A DNA stretch of 14,717 nt, taken from assembly GCA_900549195.1 (NCBI GenBank), contig URNK01000023.1:1-14717 (forward strand). Direction: 5' to 3'. How positions within the stretch are numbered: the stretch's first letter is position 1; every line of letters starts with the position of its first letter. The notes below the pieces were generated by a model, which saw only the letters and a program-made list of their open reading frames with translations, had not been told where the DNA came from and did no database searches. Shown piece by piece: positions 1 to 6,557 of this stretch. The position numbers and the translations under genes were made by a program. Source of the DNA: an uncultured Collinsella sp. (lineage in GTDB: Bacteria > Actinomycetota > Coriobacteriia > Coriobacteriales > Coriobacteriaceae).

Positions 1-15
1 GTGTATAAGAGACAG
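1..15. other. Tn5/Nextera mosaic-end adapter remnant
   Basis: The first 15 bases, gtgtataagagacag, match the 3' part of the Tn5 transposase mosaic end used in Nextera/tagmentation libraries. They are almost certainly untrimmed adapter and not genomic DNA. The true sequence would begin at about position 16. Any protein predicted to extend into these bases would carry artificial residues. Confidence 0.9.
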
Positions 16-16
16 G

Positions 17-247
17 AAAGGAGGGGTGTCCGGCGGCGAGAAGCAAAAGATTGCAATTGTGAGACAGCTGTTGAAATCGCCGGACGTTATGCTTTTTGAT
101 GAACCGACCTCAGCACTTGATGCGAAGAGTCGAGGCGCGCTGATCAAATTGCTTCATGAAATTAAGAGAGACCATATTGTAATCGTTGTCACTCATGACG
201 AGGAGATGCTTGCCGCCTGTGACGAGGTCATTTCGACGGCTGGATGA
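17..247 (+). CDS. ABC transporter ATP-binding subunit, C-terminal part only (5' end missing)
   Basis: This is the C-terminal half of an ABC ATPase nucleotide-binding domain, which powers transport by coupling ATP hydrolysis to a membrane permease. Visible motifs in order are the signature SGGEKQK, with Val where Leu is usual just before it, the Walker B segment VMLFDEP, the D-loop SALD, and the switch histidine in VVTHD. The Walker A half and the real start lie beyond the contig edge. A GTG at 26 with a purine-rich stretch before it could be read as a start, but it would remove Walker A, so it is not the true one. The frame ends shortly after the switch histidine, so no C-terminal extension follows. 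The length and the SGGEKQ..AI(V)RQLL pattern suit small exporter-type ATPases, such as peptide or bacteriocin export. The substrate cannot be told. Confidence 0.85.
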   Translation, partial: KGGVSGGEKQKIAIVRQLLKSPDVMLFDEPTSALDAKSRGALIKLLHEIKRDHIVIVVTHDEEMLAACDEVISTAG

Positions 248-447
248 TTATCGGATTGTGGCGTTGAAGACCAAGAAACTTGAAATGGCGTGGGCTCTGG
301 GTAGGTCTCCACGGGTACGCCGTCGGTGCTGTACTCGACCGCCCGGCAAGAAGGTTTTATAGCGTGTTTCCCCAGAGAGGTCCCTTTGTCCGGTAGTGGC
401 GAGGGGAGCCTCTCTTTTGCTCACCTCTTGCGGCGGAGGGGGACACC
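248..447. other. Intergenic stretch with possible coding remnant
   Basis: No intact gene is visible here. A minus-strand frame over roughly 250-345 reads plausibly as protein (EYSTDGVPVETYPEP) but has no start or recognised family, so it may be a decayed fragment. The stretch separates the ABC gene from the transposase pseudogene and contains the terminator-like hairpin described separately. Confidence 0.4.
374..418 (+). terminator. Terminator-like hairpin downstream of the ABC gene
   Basis: AGAGAGG at 374-380 pairs with CCTCTCT at 409-415. TCCC at 381-384 also pairs with GGGA at 404-407 across a one-base bulge. A four-T run follows at 415-418. It lies about 130 bases after the ABC stop codon. 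The T-run is short, so its strength is uncertain. Confidence 0.35.
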
Positions 448-970
448 ATGCGCCTATGCAGGACAAACTGCGCGTTCTTGTCGAATGATGGGCTATGTGT
501 AGAGATGATGGTCTCGGGTAGAGGCCGTGTCGCGCTCGGCTGCGATGAGCCAGGCAATTCAATCTTCATCCGGGAGGGCCTTGGCAAGACAAGCAGGGCG
601 AAGACCTTGGCGACGTTCGGGAGCCGTGTGGCGCCCGGCTCCACGCTCATCCACGACATGGAGCCGGGCGCCACACGGCTCCCGTCAACAATCTGTCACT
701 GAAGAGCCAGCACTACAACGCGAAGCTGCTCAAGGGCGTTCCCGACGGCCAGAACCCGCTGGGGCCCGTGAACCGGATGCGCTACTTCATGCAGTGCTTC
801 CTGAGGGCTCATCCCGGCTCCAACCGGGACGACATGCGGGGCTGTGGCTATGAGTCCGCCCGAGGACAAGCTTGAGAAGGTCGCGATGGTGCTCGATCGG
901 GCAATGCGATACCCGAAAACGCTCAGGTTCAGGCAGTTCTATGCAAGAAAGCCCAGTTCAGATGAGTTCG
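448..970 (+). pseudogene. Broken IS1595/ISXO2-like transposase
   Basis: Three adjoining pieces in two frames together resemble the DDE domain and C-terminus of an IS1595-type transposase. Piece A (frame of 448, to about 659) contains GRGRVALGCDEPGNS and PGSTLIHDME. Piece B (frame of 684) contains YNAKLLKGVPDGQNPLGPVN and a run ending in SNRDDM. Piece C (frame of 844) contains PPEDKLEKVAMVLDRAMRYP and KTLRFRQFYARKP. Between A and B the coding sequence is replaced by a reverse-complement copy of its own preceding 26 bases. Between B and C a short deletion near 842 shifts the frame. The N-terminal zinc ribbon expected in this family is not seen. Exact ends and the insertion sequence's inverted repeats were not found. 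The family call rests on recalled similarity of these motifs. Confidence 0.6.
618..684. repeat. Perfect 26-bp inverted repeat inside the transposase pseudogene
   Basis: Positions 618-643 are the exact reverse complement of 659-684, separated by a 15-base loop (644-658). The left arm is legitimate transposase coding sequence (frame reading GSRVAPGST). The right arm occupies the place where the next transposase codons should be. The repeat is therefore a mutation product or assembly fold-back rather than a functional terminator; no T-run follows. Confidence 0.9.
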
Positions 971-1144
971 ACGAGCAATATTTATCAACACAGTGCAAGG
1001 GGGGATTATATTTGTATTTCATCCGTGTTGAGCTTCACACGGTGCGCGACTCATCGCAAACTGGCGGGCGCAGCGGAAAGAAAACCGACTGCAGACGAAC
1101 GATCGATATCGGGAGCAAATAGCCACCGGATGCTTTTCGGTCTC

Positions 1145-1813
1145 CTACGCGTCGACCTCCGCGATTTCTTCTGCGTCTCGCCAAGTTGAAAGGAGCGATG
1201 TCGAAAACTCCTTTTCGGTTAGCGTCAAGACATCCTTCACGCAAAAACCTTTCAATTTGTCAGGAAGCCCAAAACGCGCTTTTTTCCTAATCGAGCTGGC
1301 AACCCGCTTCAACGCGGTCTTGTTCTTGTCCTCGTTGTATACCAAAACAAAGACGCAGTGCTCGCGAAACCATCTCGTCCTCTTTCCCCACAGGTCCGAG
1401 CAGATCAAAACGCTGTCCTTGCACTTCTCGATGAGGGCGTCCCTTTGGCCAAGATTGATACCAAGCTCTTCGTCATCCTTGGGATTGAGCCTCTTCCCCA
1501 GCGTCTCCTTCAGACTGCCGTTTTTAAATTCGACTAGATATAACGTTTCCCGATCGCAATACAGCGCATCGGCGGAGCGCGGGAGTTGCATCCACCTATT
1601 GACCTTCTTGCAGTAGCATTCTTTAACAGAGTCAAAATTGACAACAGGCAAATCGTCATCCACAAGAGAGACGCTCCCGTCTCTGGATGTTTTGGAGATG
1701 GTCGACGTGCAGTCCCTTAGGATACAGGTCCTGCAACGGGAGCAACCATCGCTGCCATCTGGCACCACGGGAGAGTTCGGATGAGGGCAGGAGGCGCACA
1801 GGTCGCTACTCAA
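1145..1813 (-). CDS. Putative zinc-finger PD-(D/E)XK-like nuclease partner of the AAA ATPase
   Basis: This predicted protein of 222 residues has a cysteine-rich N-terminus (CASC at 6-9, CSRCRTC at 24-30, Cys35) that probably binds zinc. A PD-(D/E)XK-like core follows, with Asp82 in SADAL, a strand, and Glu95-Phe-Lys97 in YLVEFKNG. This D...E-x-K arrangement is typical of Mg-dependent DNA endonucleases, but the family was not confirmed. I prefer a TTG start at 1813. It has a strong GGGAGGAG site seven bases upstream and overlaps the ATPase stop by eight bases (TTGAGTAG). Upstream in-frame TTG codons (1834, 1843) lack this support. The overlap implies translational coupling with the ATPase, so the pair probably works as one system, with the ATPase sensing or regulating and this protein cutting. 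Flanking transposase remnants suit a mobile defence cassette. It could instead have a non-nuclease role. Confidence 0.7.
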   Translation of the reverse strand: MSSDLCASCPHPNSPVVPDGSDGCSRCRTCILRDCTSTISKTSRDGSVSLVDDDLPVVNFDSVKECYCKKVNRWMQLPRSADALYCDRETLYLVEFKNGSLKETLGKRLNPKDDEELGINLGQRDALIEKCKDSVLICSDLWGKRTRWFREHCVFVLVYNEDKNKTALKRVASSIRKKARFGLPDKLKGFCVKDVLTLTEKEFSTSLLSTWRDAEEIAEVDA

Positions 1814-3104
1814 GGCCGTACTCCTCCCTCTCAAGCGTATCAAAAGGAGCCGCCAGCTTCTCGTAGGCGACCTCAGTCGAGCCGGTTATTTCGGCAAAGC
1901 GAGAGCGTCCATCAGCGCAGGTCTCCGCAAGATAATATGAGCACAATCCATCAACAGCGTGCTTCTTAGAATACACTTCGATCGCATTCAAGAAATATGG
2001 ACTATGGGTGCTCATTAAGACGTGCATCCCGAGCTCTTTCTGGAGCAGCACGATTATCTCGGCGAAGGCCAGCTGCCATGCAGGATGAAGATGAATCTCG
2101 GGTTCATCGAGGATAATAGTCCCTCCGGCATCTAGCGCGCCGGACTTCAAGAGCACCTTCATGATGGCGAACGTCTTCAAGCCAGCAGAAAGGTTCCCAG
2201 GCTCCAACCCCCGAGCGAAGCCCTCTTCGAGATACGTAAGGTGACCGCGACTTTCGCTCCTCTCGAAATACCCCGGACATAAGGAGGAGACCTTGTCCAT
2301 GAGAACCTTCAGGTGCCGCTCCTTCGCGATCTCGTCGAACAGCGAGGACTCGCTGTCATCGTTACGGATGGTCGCCTGAATCAAATCTTGCCGCAGCTCC
2401 TCCTGGTGTCCAAGGAGGGACCTGAACCGAAAAGCGGGGCCGTAGGGCCCTCCGAGAGAATCGATCAGGAACGGGTCGTCCAGATAATGCGCCCTGAATC
2501 GCAAAACCCTCCTATCGTGCACCTCCGCCACCTCGTCACCTGCAACCGAGAAAACCGTAGATGCGTCCTTTATCTGGAGTTCGACCTTCCCGGGCTCTTC
2601 GCCGAAAACCGAATTGATCTGGCCGTTGAACTCGCTTTGGAACCTGTTTGTCGCAATCGCACGAAATACCTCATCATCGGAGATATCCATGATCTCGATA
2701 ATCTGATCGGCAACTCCTGCTACGCCATTCGTGAAATCGGATTCGATCTCACGGGAGATCTCCTCCCCGTAATACTCCTTTATCTCATCAATAAGCTCGT
2801 CCCTCGTGCACTCGCCCGAAAAAACCCTGTCGATGAAACCATTCATTCTTCCAGCAGTTCGCCTGTGGCGAGACGTGGAGTCGAGAGGGCCTCCCACATA
2901 TGCCTTCCTGATGGCGCGTTCAACACTATTGCGCCTCATGCGGTCGATTTTGTTCTCCGAATCGGACATGCTGTTGAAGGCCGCATAAAGCGCTTTTCCA
3001 ACCGTGCTTTTCCCCGTCCCGTTCTCCCCGGCGATCACGGCAATGCCATTAATCTCGATATCGGCCTCAGCGACCCTGCCGATGTTTTTCACCTTGATTT
3101 TCAA
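1806..3104 (-). CDS. AAA/ABC-like ATPase (AAA_21/OLD-type) of a candidate two-gene defence system
   Basis: This 432-residue ATPase is of the SMC/RecF/ABC-like class. Walker A is GENGTGKST at 26-34, close to the N-terminus as usual for such proteins. An ABC-signature-like LSAGLKT sits near 307, Walker B ILDEPE spans roughly 330-336 and continues HLHPAWQ, and the switch motif STHSPYF starts at 365. The middle, about 60-290, is a charged insert without recognised motifs. Similar ATPases are found next to nuclease or toxin genes in Septu-, Gabija- and PARIS-like defence systems, but this one has no fused TOPRIM or HNH domain. The start is a TTG at 3104, because an in-frame TGA lies just upstream; a weak GGTGAT precedes it by five bases. 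A possible -10 (GATAAT on the minus strand, 3146-3151) lies about 40 bases upstream. It is the first gene of the operon with the nuclease-like gene. Confidence 0.85.
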   Translation of the reverse strand: MKIKVKNIGRVAEADIEINGIAVIAGENGTGKSTVGKALYAAFNSMSDSENKIDRMRRNSVERAIRKAYVGGPLDSTSRHRRTAGRMNGFIDRVFSGECTRDELIDEIKEYYGEEISREIESDFTNGVAGVADQIIEIMDISDDEVFRAIATNRFQSEFNGQINSVFGEEPGKVELQIKDASTVFSVAGDEVAEVHDRRVLRFRAHYLDDPFLIDSLGGPYGPAFRFRSLLGHQEELRQDLIQATIRNDDSESSLFDEIAKERHLKVLMDKVSSLCPGYFERSESRGHLTYLEEGFARGLEPGNLSAGLKTFAIMKVLLKSGALDAGGTIILDEPEIHLHPAWQLAFAEIIVLLQKELGMHVLMSTHSPYFLNAIEVYSKKHAVDGLCSYYLAETCADGRSRFAEITGSTEVAYEKLAAPFDTLEREEYGLE

Positions 3105-3398
3105 TGCATATCACCAGCTCTAAACTCGCGAGACTCAATAGCTCGATTATCGCACAGGGAGATCGACTTCTCGAGGACTCCCTAAATGGAACGCGCGGGG
3201 AGGACATGGCTCGCCGCCGTCCGCTTTGCGTTCGCGCGGGGAAGGGTGACGACCAGGGGCCTCTCCGGGCTCATCAAGAGGAGCGCCGGATCCTCCTCGT
3301 CTCTTTGAACTGTATTGTATCCCAGGACACTTGACTTAGAGGAATGGCGTTGAGCGGCGATAATCGTTTCAGCGCCAAAAAGAAAGGAGTGTTCAGTC
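3105..3398. other. Intergenic region with possible IS3 left end
   Basis: No intact gene is seen. On the minus strand, a frame ending at 3182 reads LLLMSPERPLVVTLPRANAK and may be the tail of a decayed gene; I do not recognise it. From about 3306 the plus strand reads TGAACTGTATTGTATCCCAG, which has the TG start and character of an IS3-family left terminus. It lies about 90 bases before the orfA start. No matching right end was found. Confidence 0.35.
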
Positions 3399-3710
3399 AT
3401 GGCAGATAGGCTCTCCTGCACAGCGGGGCACCGCACCGAGGCCGCAGACTTCGCCGTCGCGTCGGGGAAGCCCATCGCCCAAGTGGCCGCCGACCTCGGC
3501 ATCAATGAGAAGATCCTGGGAAGATGGGTGACGGTCAGAAAGAAGGAACTGGCCAACCACCCGGTCGCGGCGGCCGCGGCCAAGACCGAGACCGCCGAGA
3601 TGAGGGCCGCCCGCAAGTGCATGCGCGAGCTCGAGCTCGAGAACGAGTTCCTAAAAAGCCCCGACCTCACATTGGAGGCCGGGGCCAGTAGATTTTTGGG
3701 ACATGTCTAG
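3399..3710 (+). pseudogene. IS3-family transposase OrfA, truncated 3' end and no OrfB
   Basis: The first 85 or so residues match an IS3 OrfA, the DNA-binding half of an IS3 transposase. A helix-turn-helix region reads KPIAQVAADLGINEKILGRW, and a coiled-coil segment with RELELENEFLK near residues 75-86 follows. Normal OrfA would continue ENEFLKK-A-x-FF. Here, from about 3654, the frame enters an unrelated GC-rich hairpin and ends at a TAG in a second hairpin. The shared AAAAAG at the junction suggests a deletion at short homology. The start ATG has AAAGGAG nine bases upstream. The AAAAAG followed by a stem-loop resembles an IS3 frameshift site, but no orfB frame follows, so the element is dead. 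Confidence 0.75.
3653..3697 (+). terminator. Terminator-like hairpin at the orfA truncation point
   Basis: An A-run (3653-3657) precedes CCCCG-a-CCTC (3659-3668), which pairs with GAGG-c-CGGGG (3675-3684) with one mismatch and a six-base loop. Five T residues follow at 3693-3697, eight bases after the stem. It looks like a former intrinsic terminator now joined to the transposase fragment. Confidence 0.45.
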
Positions 3711-3718
3711 AAATCTAC
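3688..3718. repeat. 31-base imperfect palindrome
   Basis: GTAGATTT at 3688-3695 pairs with AAATCTAC at 3711-3718, and pairing continues inward through T-A, G-C and wobble pairs to a GACATGTC centre. It is a strong symmetric hairpin between the IS remnant and galE. The function is unknown; it may be a dispersed intergenic repeat or a terminator. Confidence 0.75.
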
Positions 3719-3751
3719 CCATGCGGGAAGCGGCATGTGCCGAGCATGTCG

Positions 3752-3789
3752 CGTGCTAGGTTTTGAGGCATGCCACAAAACCTAGCACG
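3752..3789. repeat. 14-bp perfect inverted repeat at the 3' end of galE
   Basis: CGTGCTAGGTTTTG (3752-3765) is repeated inverted at 3776-3789 around a ten-base loop. It begins ten bases past the galE stop codon on the minus strand and may end galE transcripts. There is no clear T-run on either side, so termination is inferred from location. Confidence 0.6.
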
Positions 3790-3798
3790 GGGGAGTGG

Positions 3799-4860
3799 CT
3801 ACTCGGCGTCGGCGAAGCCGTTGGGGTTGTGGCTCTGCCAGTTCCAGCTGTCGCGGCACATATCCGCGATGTCGTATTGGGCCTTCCAACCCATCATGCG
3901 CTCGGCCTTGGAGGCATCGCACCAGTTGGCGGCGATGTCACCGGCACGGCGCTCGCGGATCACATAGGGCAGTTCCTTGCCGCAGGCCTTGGAGAAGGCG
4001 GCGACGACTTCGAGCACCGAGGTGCCGGTGCCGGTGCCCAGGTTAAAGATCTCGACGCCGGTCTTGCCGTTCATCCAGTTGAGGGCGGCCACGTGACCAG
4101 ATGCCAGGTCACACACGTGGATGTAGTCGCGCACACCGGTGCCGTCGGGGGTGGGGTAATCGTTGCCAAAGACCTGAACGGCCTCGAGCTTACCGACAGC
4201 GACCTGGGCGACGTAAGGCACCAGGTTGTTGGGGATACCCTTGGGATCCTCGCCAATCAGGCCCGACGGATGGGCGCCGATGGGATTGAAATAACGGAGC
4301 AGCACGACGTCCCACTCGGGGTCGGCGGTGTGGACGTCCATGAGGATCTGCTCAATCATCCACTTGGTCCAACCATAGGGGTTGGTCGCGGGCTTCTTGG
4401 GGTCTTCCTCGGTGACGGGCGGATTGTCCGGATCGCCGTAGACGGTCGAGGAGCTCGAGAAGATGATGGACTTGCAGCCATGGTTGCGCATGACGTCGAT
4501 GAGCACCAGGGTGTTCTCGATGTTGTTGTGGTAGTACTCGACGGGCTTGCTCACCGACTCGCCGACGGCCTTAAAGCCGGCAAAGTGGATGACGCGGTCG
4601 ATCTGATGGGTATCGAAGATCTTGTTCATCGCATCGCGGTCGAGCACGTTGGCCTCGTAGAAGGTGAGGTTCTTGGCGGCCTCGTCGCCCACGATGGTCT
4701 TGACGCGGTCGACGGCGACGGAGCTGGAGTTGGAAAGATCATCGACGATGACGACCTGGTAGCCACCCTCGAGCAGCTGAACGACGGTGTGCGAGCCGAT
4801 AAAGCCGGCGCCACCGGTAACGAGGACGCAGGTGTCTTTGGGGTCGAGTGCTTTGGACAT
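3799..4860 (-). CDS. galE: UDP-glucose 4-epimerase
   Basis: GalE is a cytoplasmic NAD-dependent enzyme that interconverts UDP-glucose and UDP-galactose in the Leloir pathway and supplies precursors for surface glycans. The 353-residue protein has the Rossmann NAD motif GGAGFIG at 16-22. The catalytic serine lies in SSSSTVYG (about Ser137), and the YxxxK pair is Tyr162/Lys166 in NPYGWTK. The substrate-binding VRDYIHV segment is present. Length and motif order match the family. I chose the ATG at 4860, which has AGGAG five bases upstream. An extended reading to 4923 would add 21 residues that do not resemble the family. A -10 box TATACT on the minus strand lies about 38 bases upstream. It stands alone, divergent from the hydrolase gene, with no other gal genes adjacent. 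Confidence 0.97.
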   Translation of the reverse strand: MSKALDPKDTCVLVTGGAGFIGSHTVVQLLEGGYQVVIVDDLSNSSSVAVDRVKTIVGDEAAKNLTFYEANVLDRDAMNKIFDTHQIDRVIHFAGFKAVGESVSKPVEYYHNNIENTLVLIDVMRNHGCKSIIFSSSSTVYGDPDNPPVTEEDPKKPATNPYGWTKWMIEQILMDVHTADPEWDVVLLRYFNPIGAHPSGLIGEDPKGIPNNLVPYVAQVAVGKLEAVQVFGNDYPTPDGTGVRDYIHVCDLASGHVAALNWMNGKTGVEIFNLGTGTGTSVLEVVAAFSKACGKELPYVIRERRAGDIAANWCDASKAERMMGWKAQYDIADMCRDSWNWQSHNPNGFADAE

Positions 4861-4897
4861 GTAGTCTCCTATCGAATCAGGAACACTTCTAGAGGGG

Positions 4898-4903
4898 AGT
4901 ATA
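4898..4903 (-). promoter_or_regulatory. Candidate -10 box for galE
   Basis: The minus strand reads TATACT here, giving a leader of roughly 30 bases before the galE ATG. The -35 region is poor (GATTTG with a 17-base spacer), so only the -10 is convincing. Confidence 0.45.
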
Positions 4904-4946
4904 GCGCAGGCGGGGACGCCCAAATCGTGCGCTGTAGGAAAAGCAG

Positions 4947-4990
4947 AGGATTATGTTAACGTACTCATAGGGTGTTATTTGCATAATCCT
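4947..4990. promoter_or_regulatory. Inverted repeat in the galE/hydrolase divergent region
   Basis: AGGATTATG (4947-4955) is repeated inverted as CATAATCCT (4982-4990) with a 26-base spacer. It sits in the 267-base region between divergent galE and the secreted hydrolase, so it may be a regulator site. The rest of that region has a TATAAA (5101-5106) that could be a -10 for the hydrolase, without a good -35. Confidence 0.35.
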
Positions 4991-5127
4991 TACCTTTGGT
5001 GTGGGACGTATTTGCGAGCCGCTGACCATGCTTTTCCAGCCGTTCGTGGAAATAGTTGGGACAAGCGCGATGTGCGTTAATATGTTTGAGTTGAGCGACA
5101 TATAAATAAGCATGTAACGGAGTACAT

Positions 5128-6333
5128 ATGTCACCAAACAACGATTCCATCTTTACGCAGGAGCTTTCGCGCCGCACTGCCCTTAAGGCTCTTTTCGGTG
5201 CTGCTTCCGCGGCTGTTCTTTTTGGCCTGCCCGCCCGCGCCCATGCGGCTGAGGCCAGCCAAGAAACCACCGACAAACTGAATGCCGCCCAGGCCCAGCT
5301 CGACGAGGTCCAGGCCCAGCTCGACAGCATCGCTAATGAGTACGCGACGCTCGCCAACAAGAATGCCCAGACCCTCAGCGATATCGAGGGCGTACAGGGC
5401 CAGATTGACGAGACGCAGGCTCAGATCGACACCAAGAAGGCCGAGCTCAAAGAGAAGCGCAGCGATCTTTCCGATCGCGTTGCCGCCAGCTACAAGTCGG
5501 GCGGTACCAATATCCTGTCGTTGCTGCTCGCTTCTGGCTCGTTTGAGGAGCTCGTCGCCAACGCGCATTACGTCGAGAAGATCAACAAGAGCGACCGTGA
5601 CGCCATCGAGGACATCCAGACCATCCAGAAAGAGCTCGATACACAGAAGTCCGAGCTCGAGTCGCAAAAAGCCGACTTGGAGAAGCTCAAGGACCAGCAG
5701 ACTGCTCAGATGCAGGACATGCAGGCCAAGCAGCAGGAGGTCCAGACGGTTCTGAACGGCCTCTCCGACGATGTCAAGGAGCTCATGGCCCAGCGCGATT
5801 CCGAGATTCTTGCTGCCGCTCAGGCCGAGGAGGCTGCCAAGAAGGCTGCTGCTGCCGCGGCTGCCGCAAACAAGAACAATTCCTATTCGGGTGGTTCAAG
5901 CTCGGGTGGCGGCTCGTATGCCGGCGGCACCCCGCAGCAGAATGCCGGCTCGGGCAAGCAGCAGGCCGTCGTCAATGCATGCTACTCCACGCCTTCGCCT
6001 GGCCTGAACTGGTGCGCCGCCTGGGTTACCAACGTGTTCCGCAACGCCGGCGTGGGCTACTTTGGCGGCAACGCGTGCGACATGTTTAACGCCTGGTGCT
6101 ACAGCTCCGATCGTTCGGCGCTGCAGGTGGGCATGATCGTGGCCGACTCGTCGCACAGTGGCACCGGTACGCCGGGTCTGCTGTACGGACACGTGGGCAT
6201 CTATGTTGGCGGCGGCATCGTTATGAGCAACGAGGGCGCCATCACGTCTAAGTCGCTTGACTCGTTCATTGGGTTCTACGGCACTGGCTCTGGCGTGCGC
6301 TGGGGCTGGCTTGGCGGTATCGCGCTGTCGTAA
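5128..6333 (+). CDS. Tat-exported coiled-coil peptidoglycan hydrolase (NlpC/P60- or CHAP-like)
   Basis: This 401-residue secreted enzyme probably cuts peptidoglycan cross-links during growth or division. The N-terminus has a twin-arginine motif SRRTALK (14-20), a hydrophobic stretch, and a likely cleavage after AHA at 38-40. Residues about 45-250 are a long heptad-rich coiled coil (many Q/E/K/L), as in PcsB/CwlO-type hydrolases. A low-complexity Ala-rich and Ser/Gly linker follows (about 230-265). The C-terminal domain has a candidate catalytic Cys296 in NWCAAWV and His355 in YGHVGIYVGG, with SNEG after it for a third polar residue. The start ATG has GGAG five bases upstream. The gene is monocistronic, divergent from galE, and followed by a strong terminator. 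The domain could be called NlpC/P60 or CHAP; the Cys/His spacing alone does not settle it. Confidence 0.85.
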   Translation: MSPNNDSIFTQELSRRTALKALFGAASAAVLFGLPARAHAAEASQETTDKLNAAQAQLDEVQAQLDSIANEYATLANKNAQTLSDIEGVQGQIDETQAQIDTKKAELKEKRSDLSDRVAASYKSGGTNILSLLLASGSFEELVANAHYVEKINKSDRDAIEDIQTIQKELDTQKSELESQKADLEKLKDQQTAQMQDMQAKQQEVQTVLNGLSDDVKELMAQRDSEILAAAQAEEAAKKAAAAAAAANKNNSYSGGSSSGGGSYAGGTPQQNAGSGKQQAVVNACYSTPSPGLNWCAAWVTNVFRNAGVGYFGGNACDMFNAWCYSSDRSALQVGMIVADSSHSGTGTPGLLYGHVGIYVGGGIVMSNEGAITSKSLDSFIGFYGTGSGVRWGWLGGIALS

Positions 6334-6342
6334 AGCCGACTT

Positions 6343-6476
6343 GGCCGCGTGCCGGCCCGCAATATATTTGATTGCCTGCTCGGGCAGTCCTGCGCAAGAC
6401 GAAGGCCACATTAAGTGGCCTTCTTTGCGTGCGGAACTCGCGATCAATCAAATATATTGCGGGCGGGCACGCGGCC
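6343..6476. mobile_element. 134-bp element with 32-bp terminal inverted repeats (MITE-like)
   Basis: Positions 6343-6374 and 6445-6476 are reverse complements over 32 bases with a single mismatch. They enclose a 70-base core that contains a separate terminator hairpin. Such a short, non-coding, fully palindromic unit resembles a MITE or a dispersed palindromic repeat. No target-site duplication is visible. It starts nine bases after the hydrolase stop codon, so it may simply act as that gene's terminator. Confidence 0.6.
6401..6426 (+). terminator. Intrinsic terminator of the hydrolase gene
   Basis: GAAGGCCAC pairs with GTGGCCTTC around an ATTAA loop, followed by a short T-rich run (TTCTTTG). 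It lies about 70 bases past the hydrolase stop codon, within the larger inverted repeat. Confidence 0.65.
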
Positions 6477-6557
6477 CTCTCGGGTTCTGAGCGCGACTCA
6501 CCGGACTGGTTGTCTGAATATAGGAAAGTGACGGCCCCTTGGGCTAAATACTTAGTT

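Noticed and set aside
2313..3185. Open frame of 290 codons on the plus strand opposite the ATPase
   Set aside because: The minus-strand ATPase has unmistakable motifs; this frame has none and is a shadow.
3653..3684. Programmed frameshift site in the IS3 orfA (AAAAAG plus stem-loop)
   Set aside because: The heptamer is not canonical in the reading frame (five A residues, CTA AAA AGC) and no orfB follows.
3763..4959. Long open frame of 398 codons on the plus strand opposite galE
   Set aside because: It is the antisense shadow of a clear galE and is rich in Gly/Asp/Val/His as expected of a shadow; no family resemblance or good ribosome binding site.
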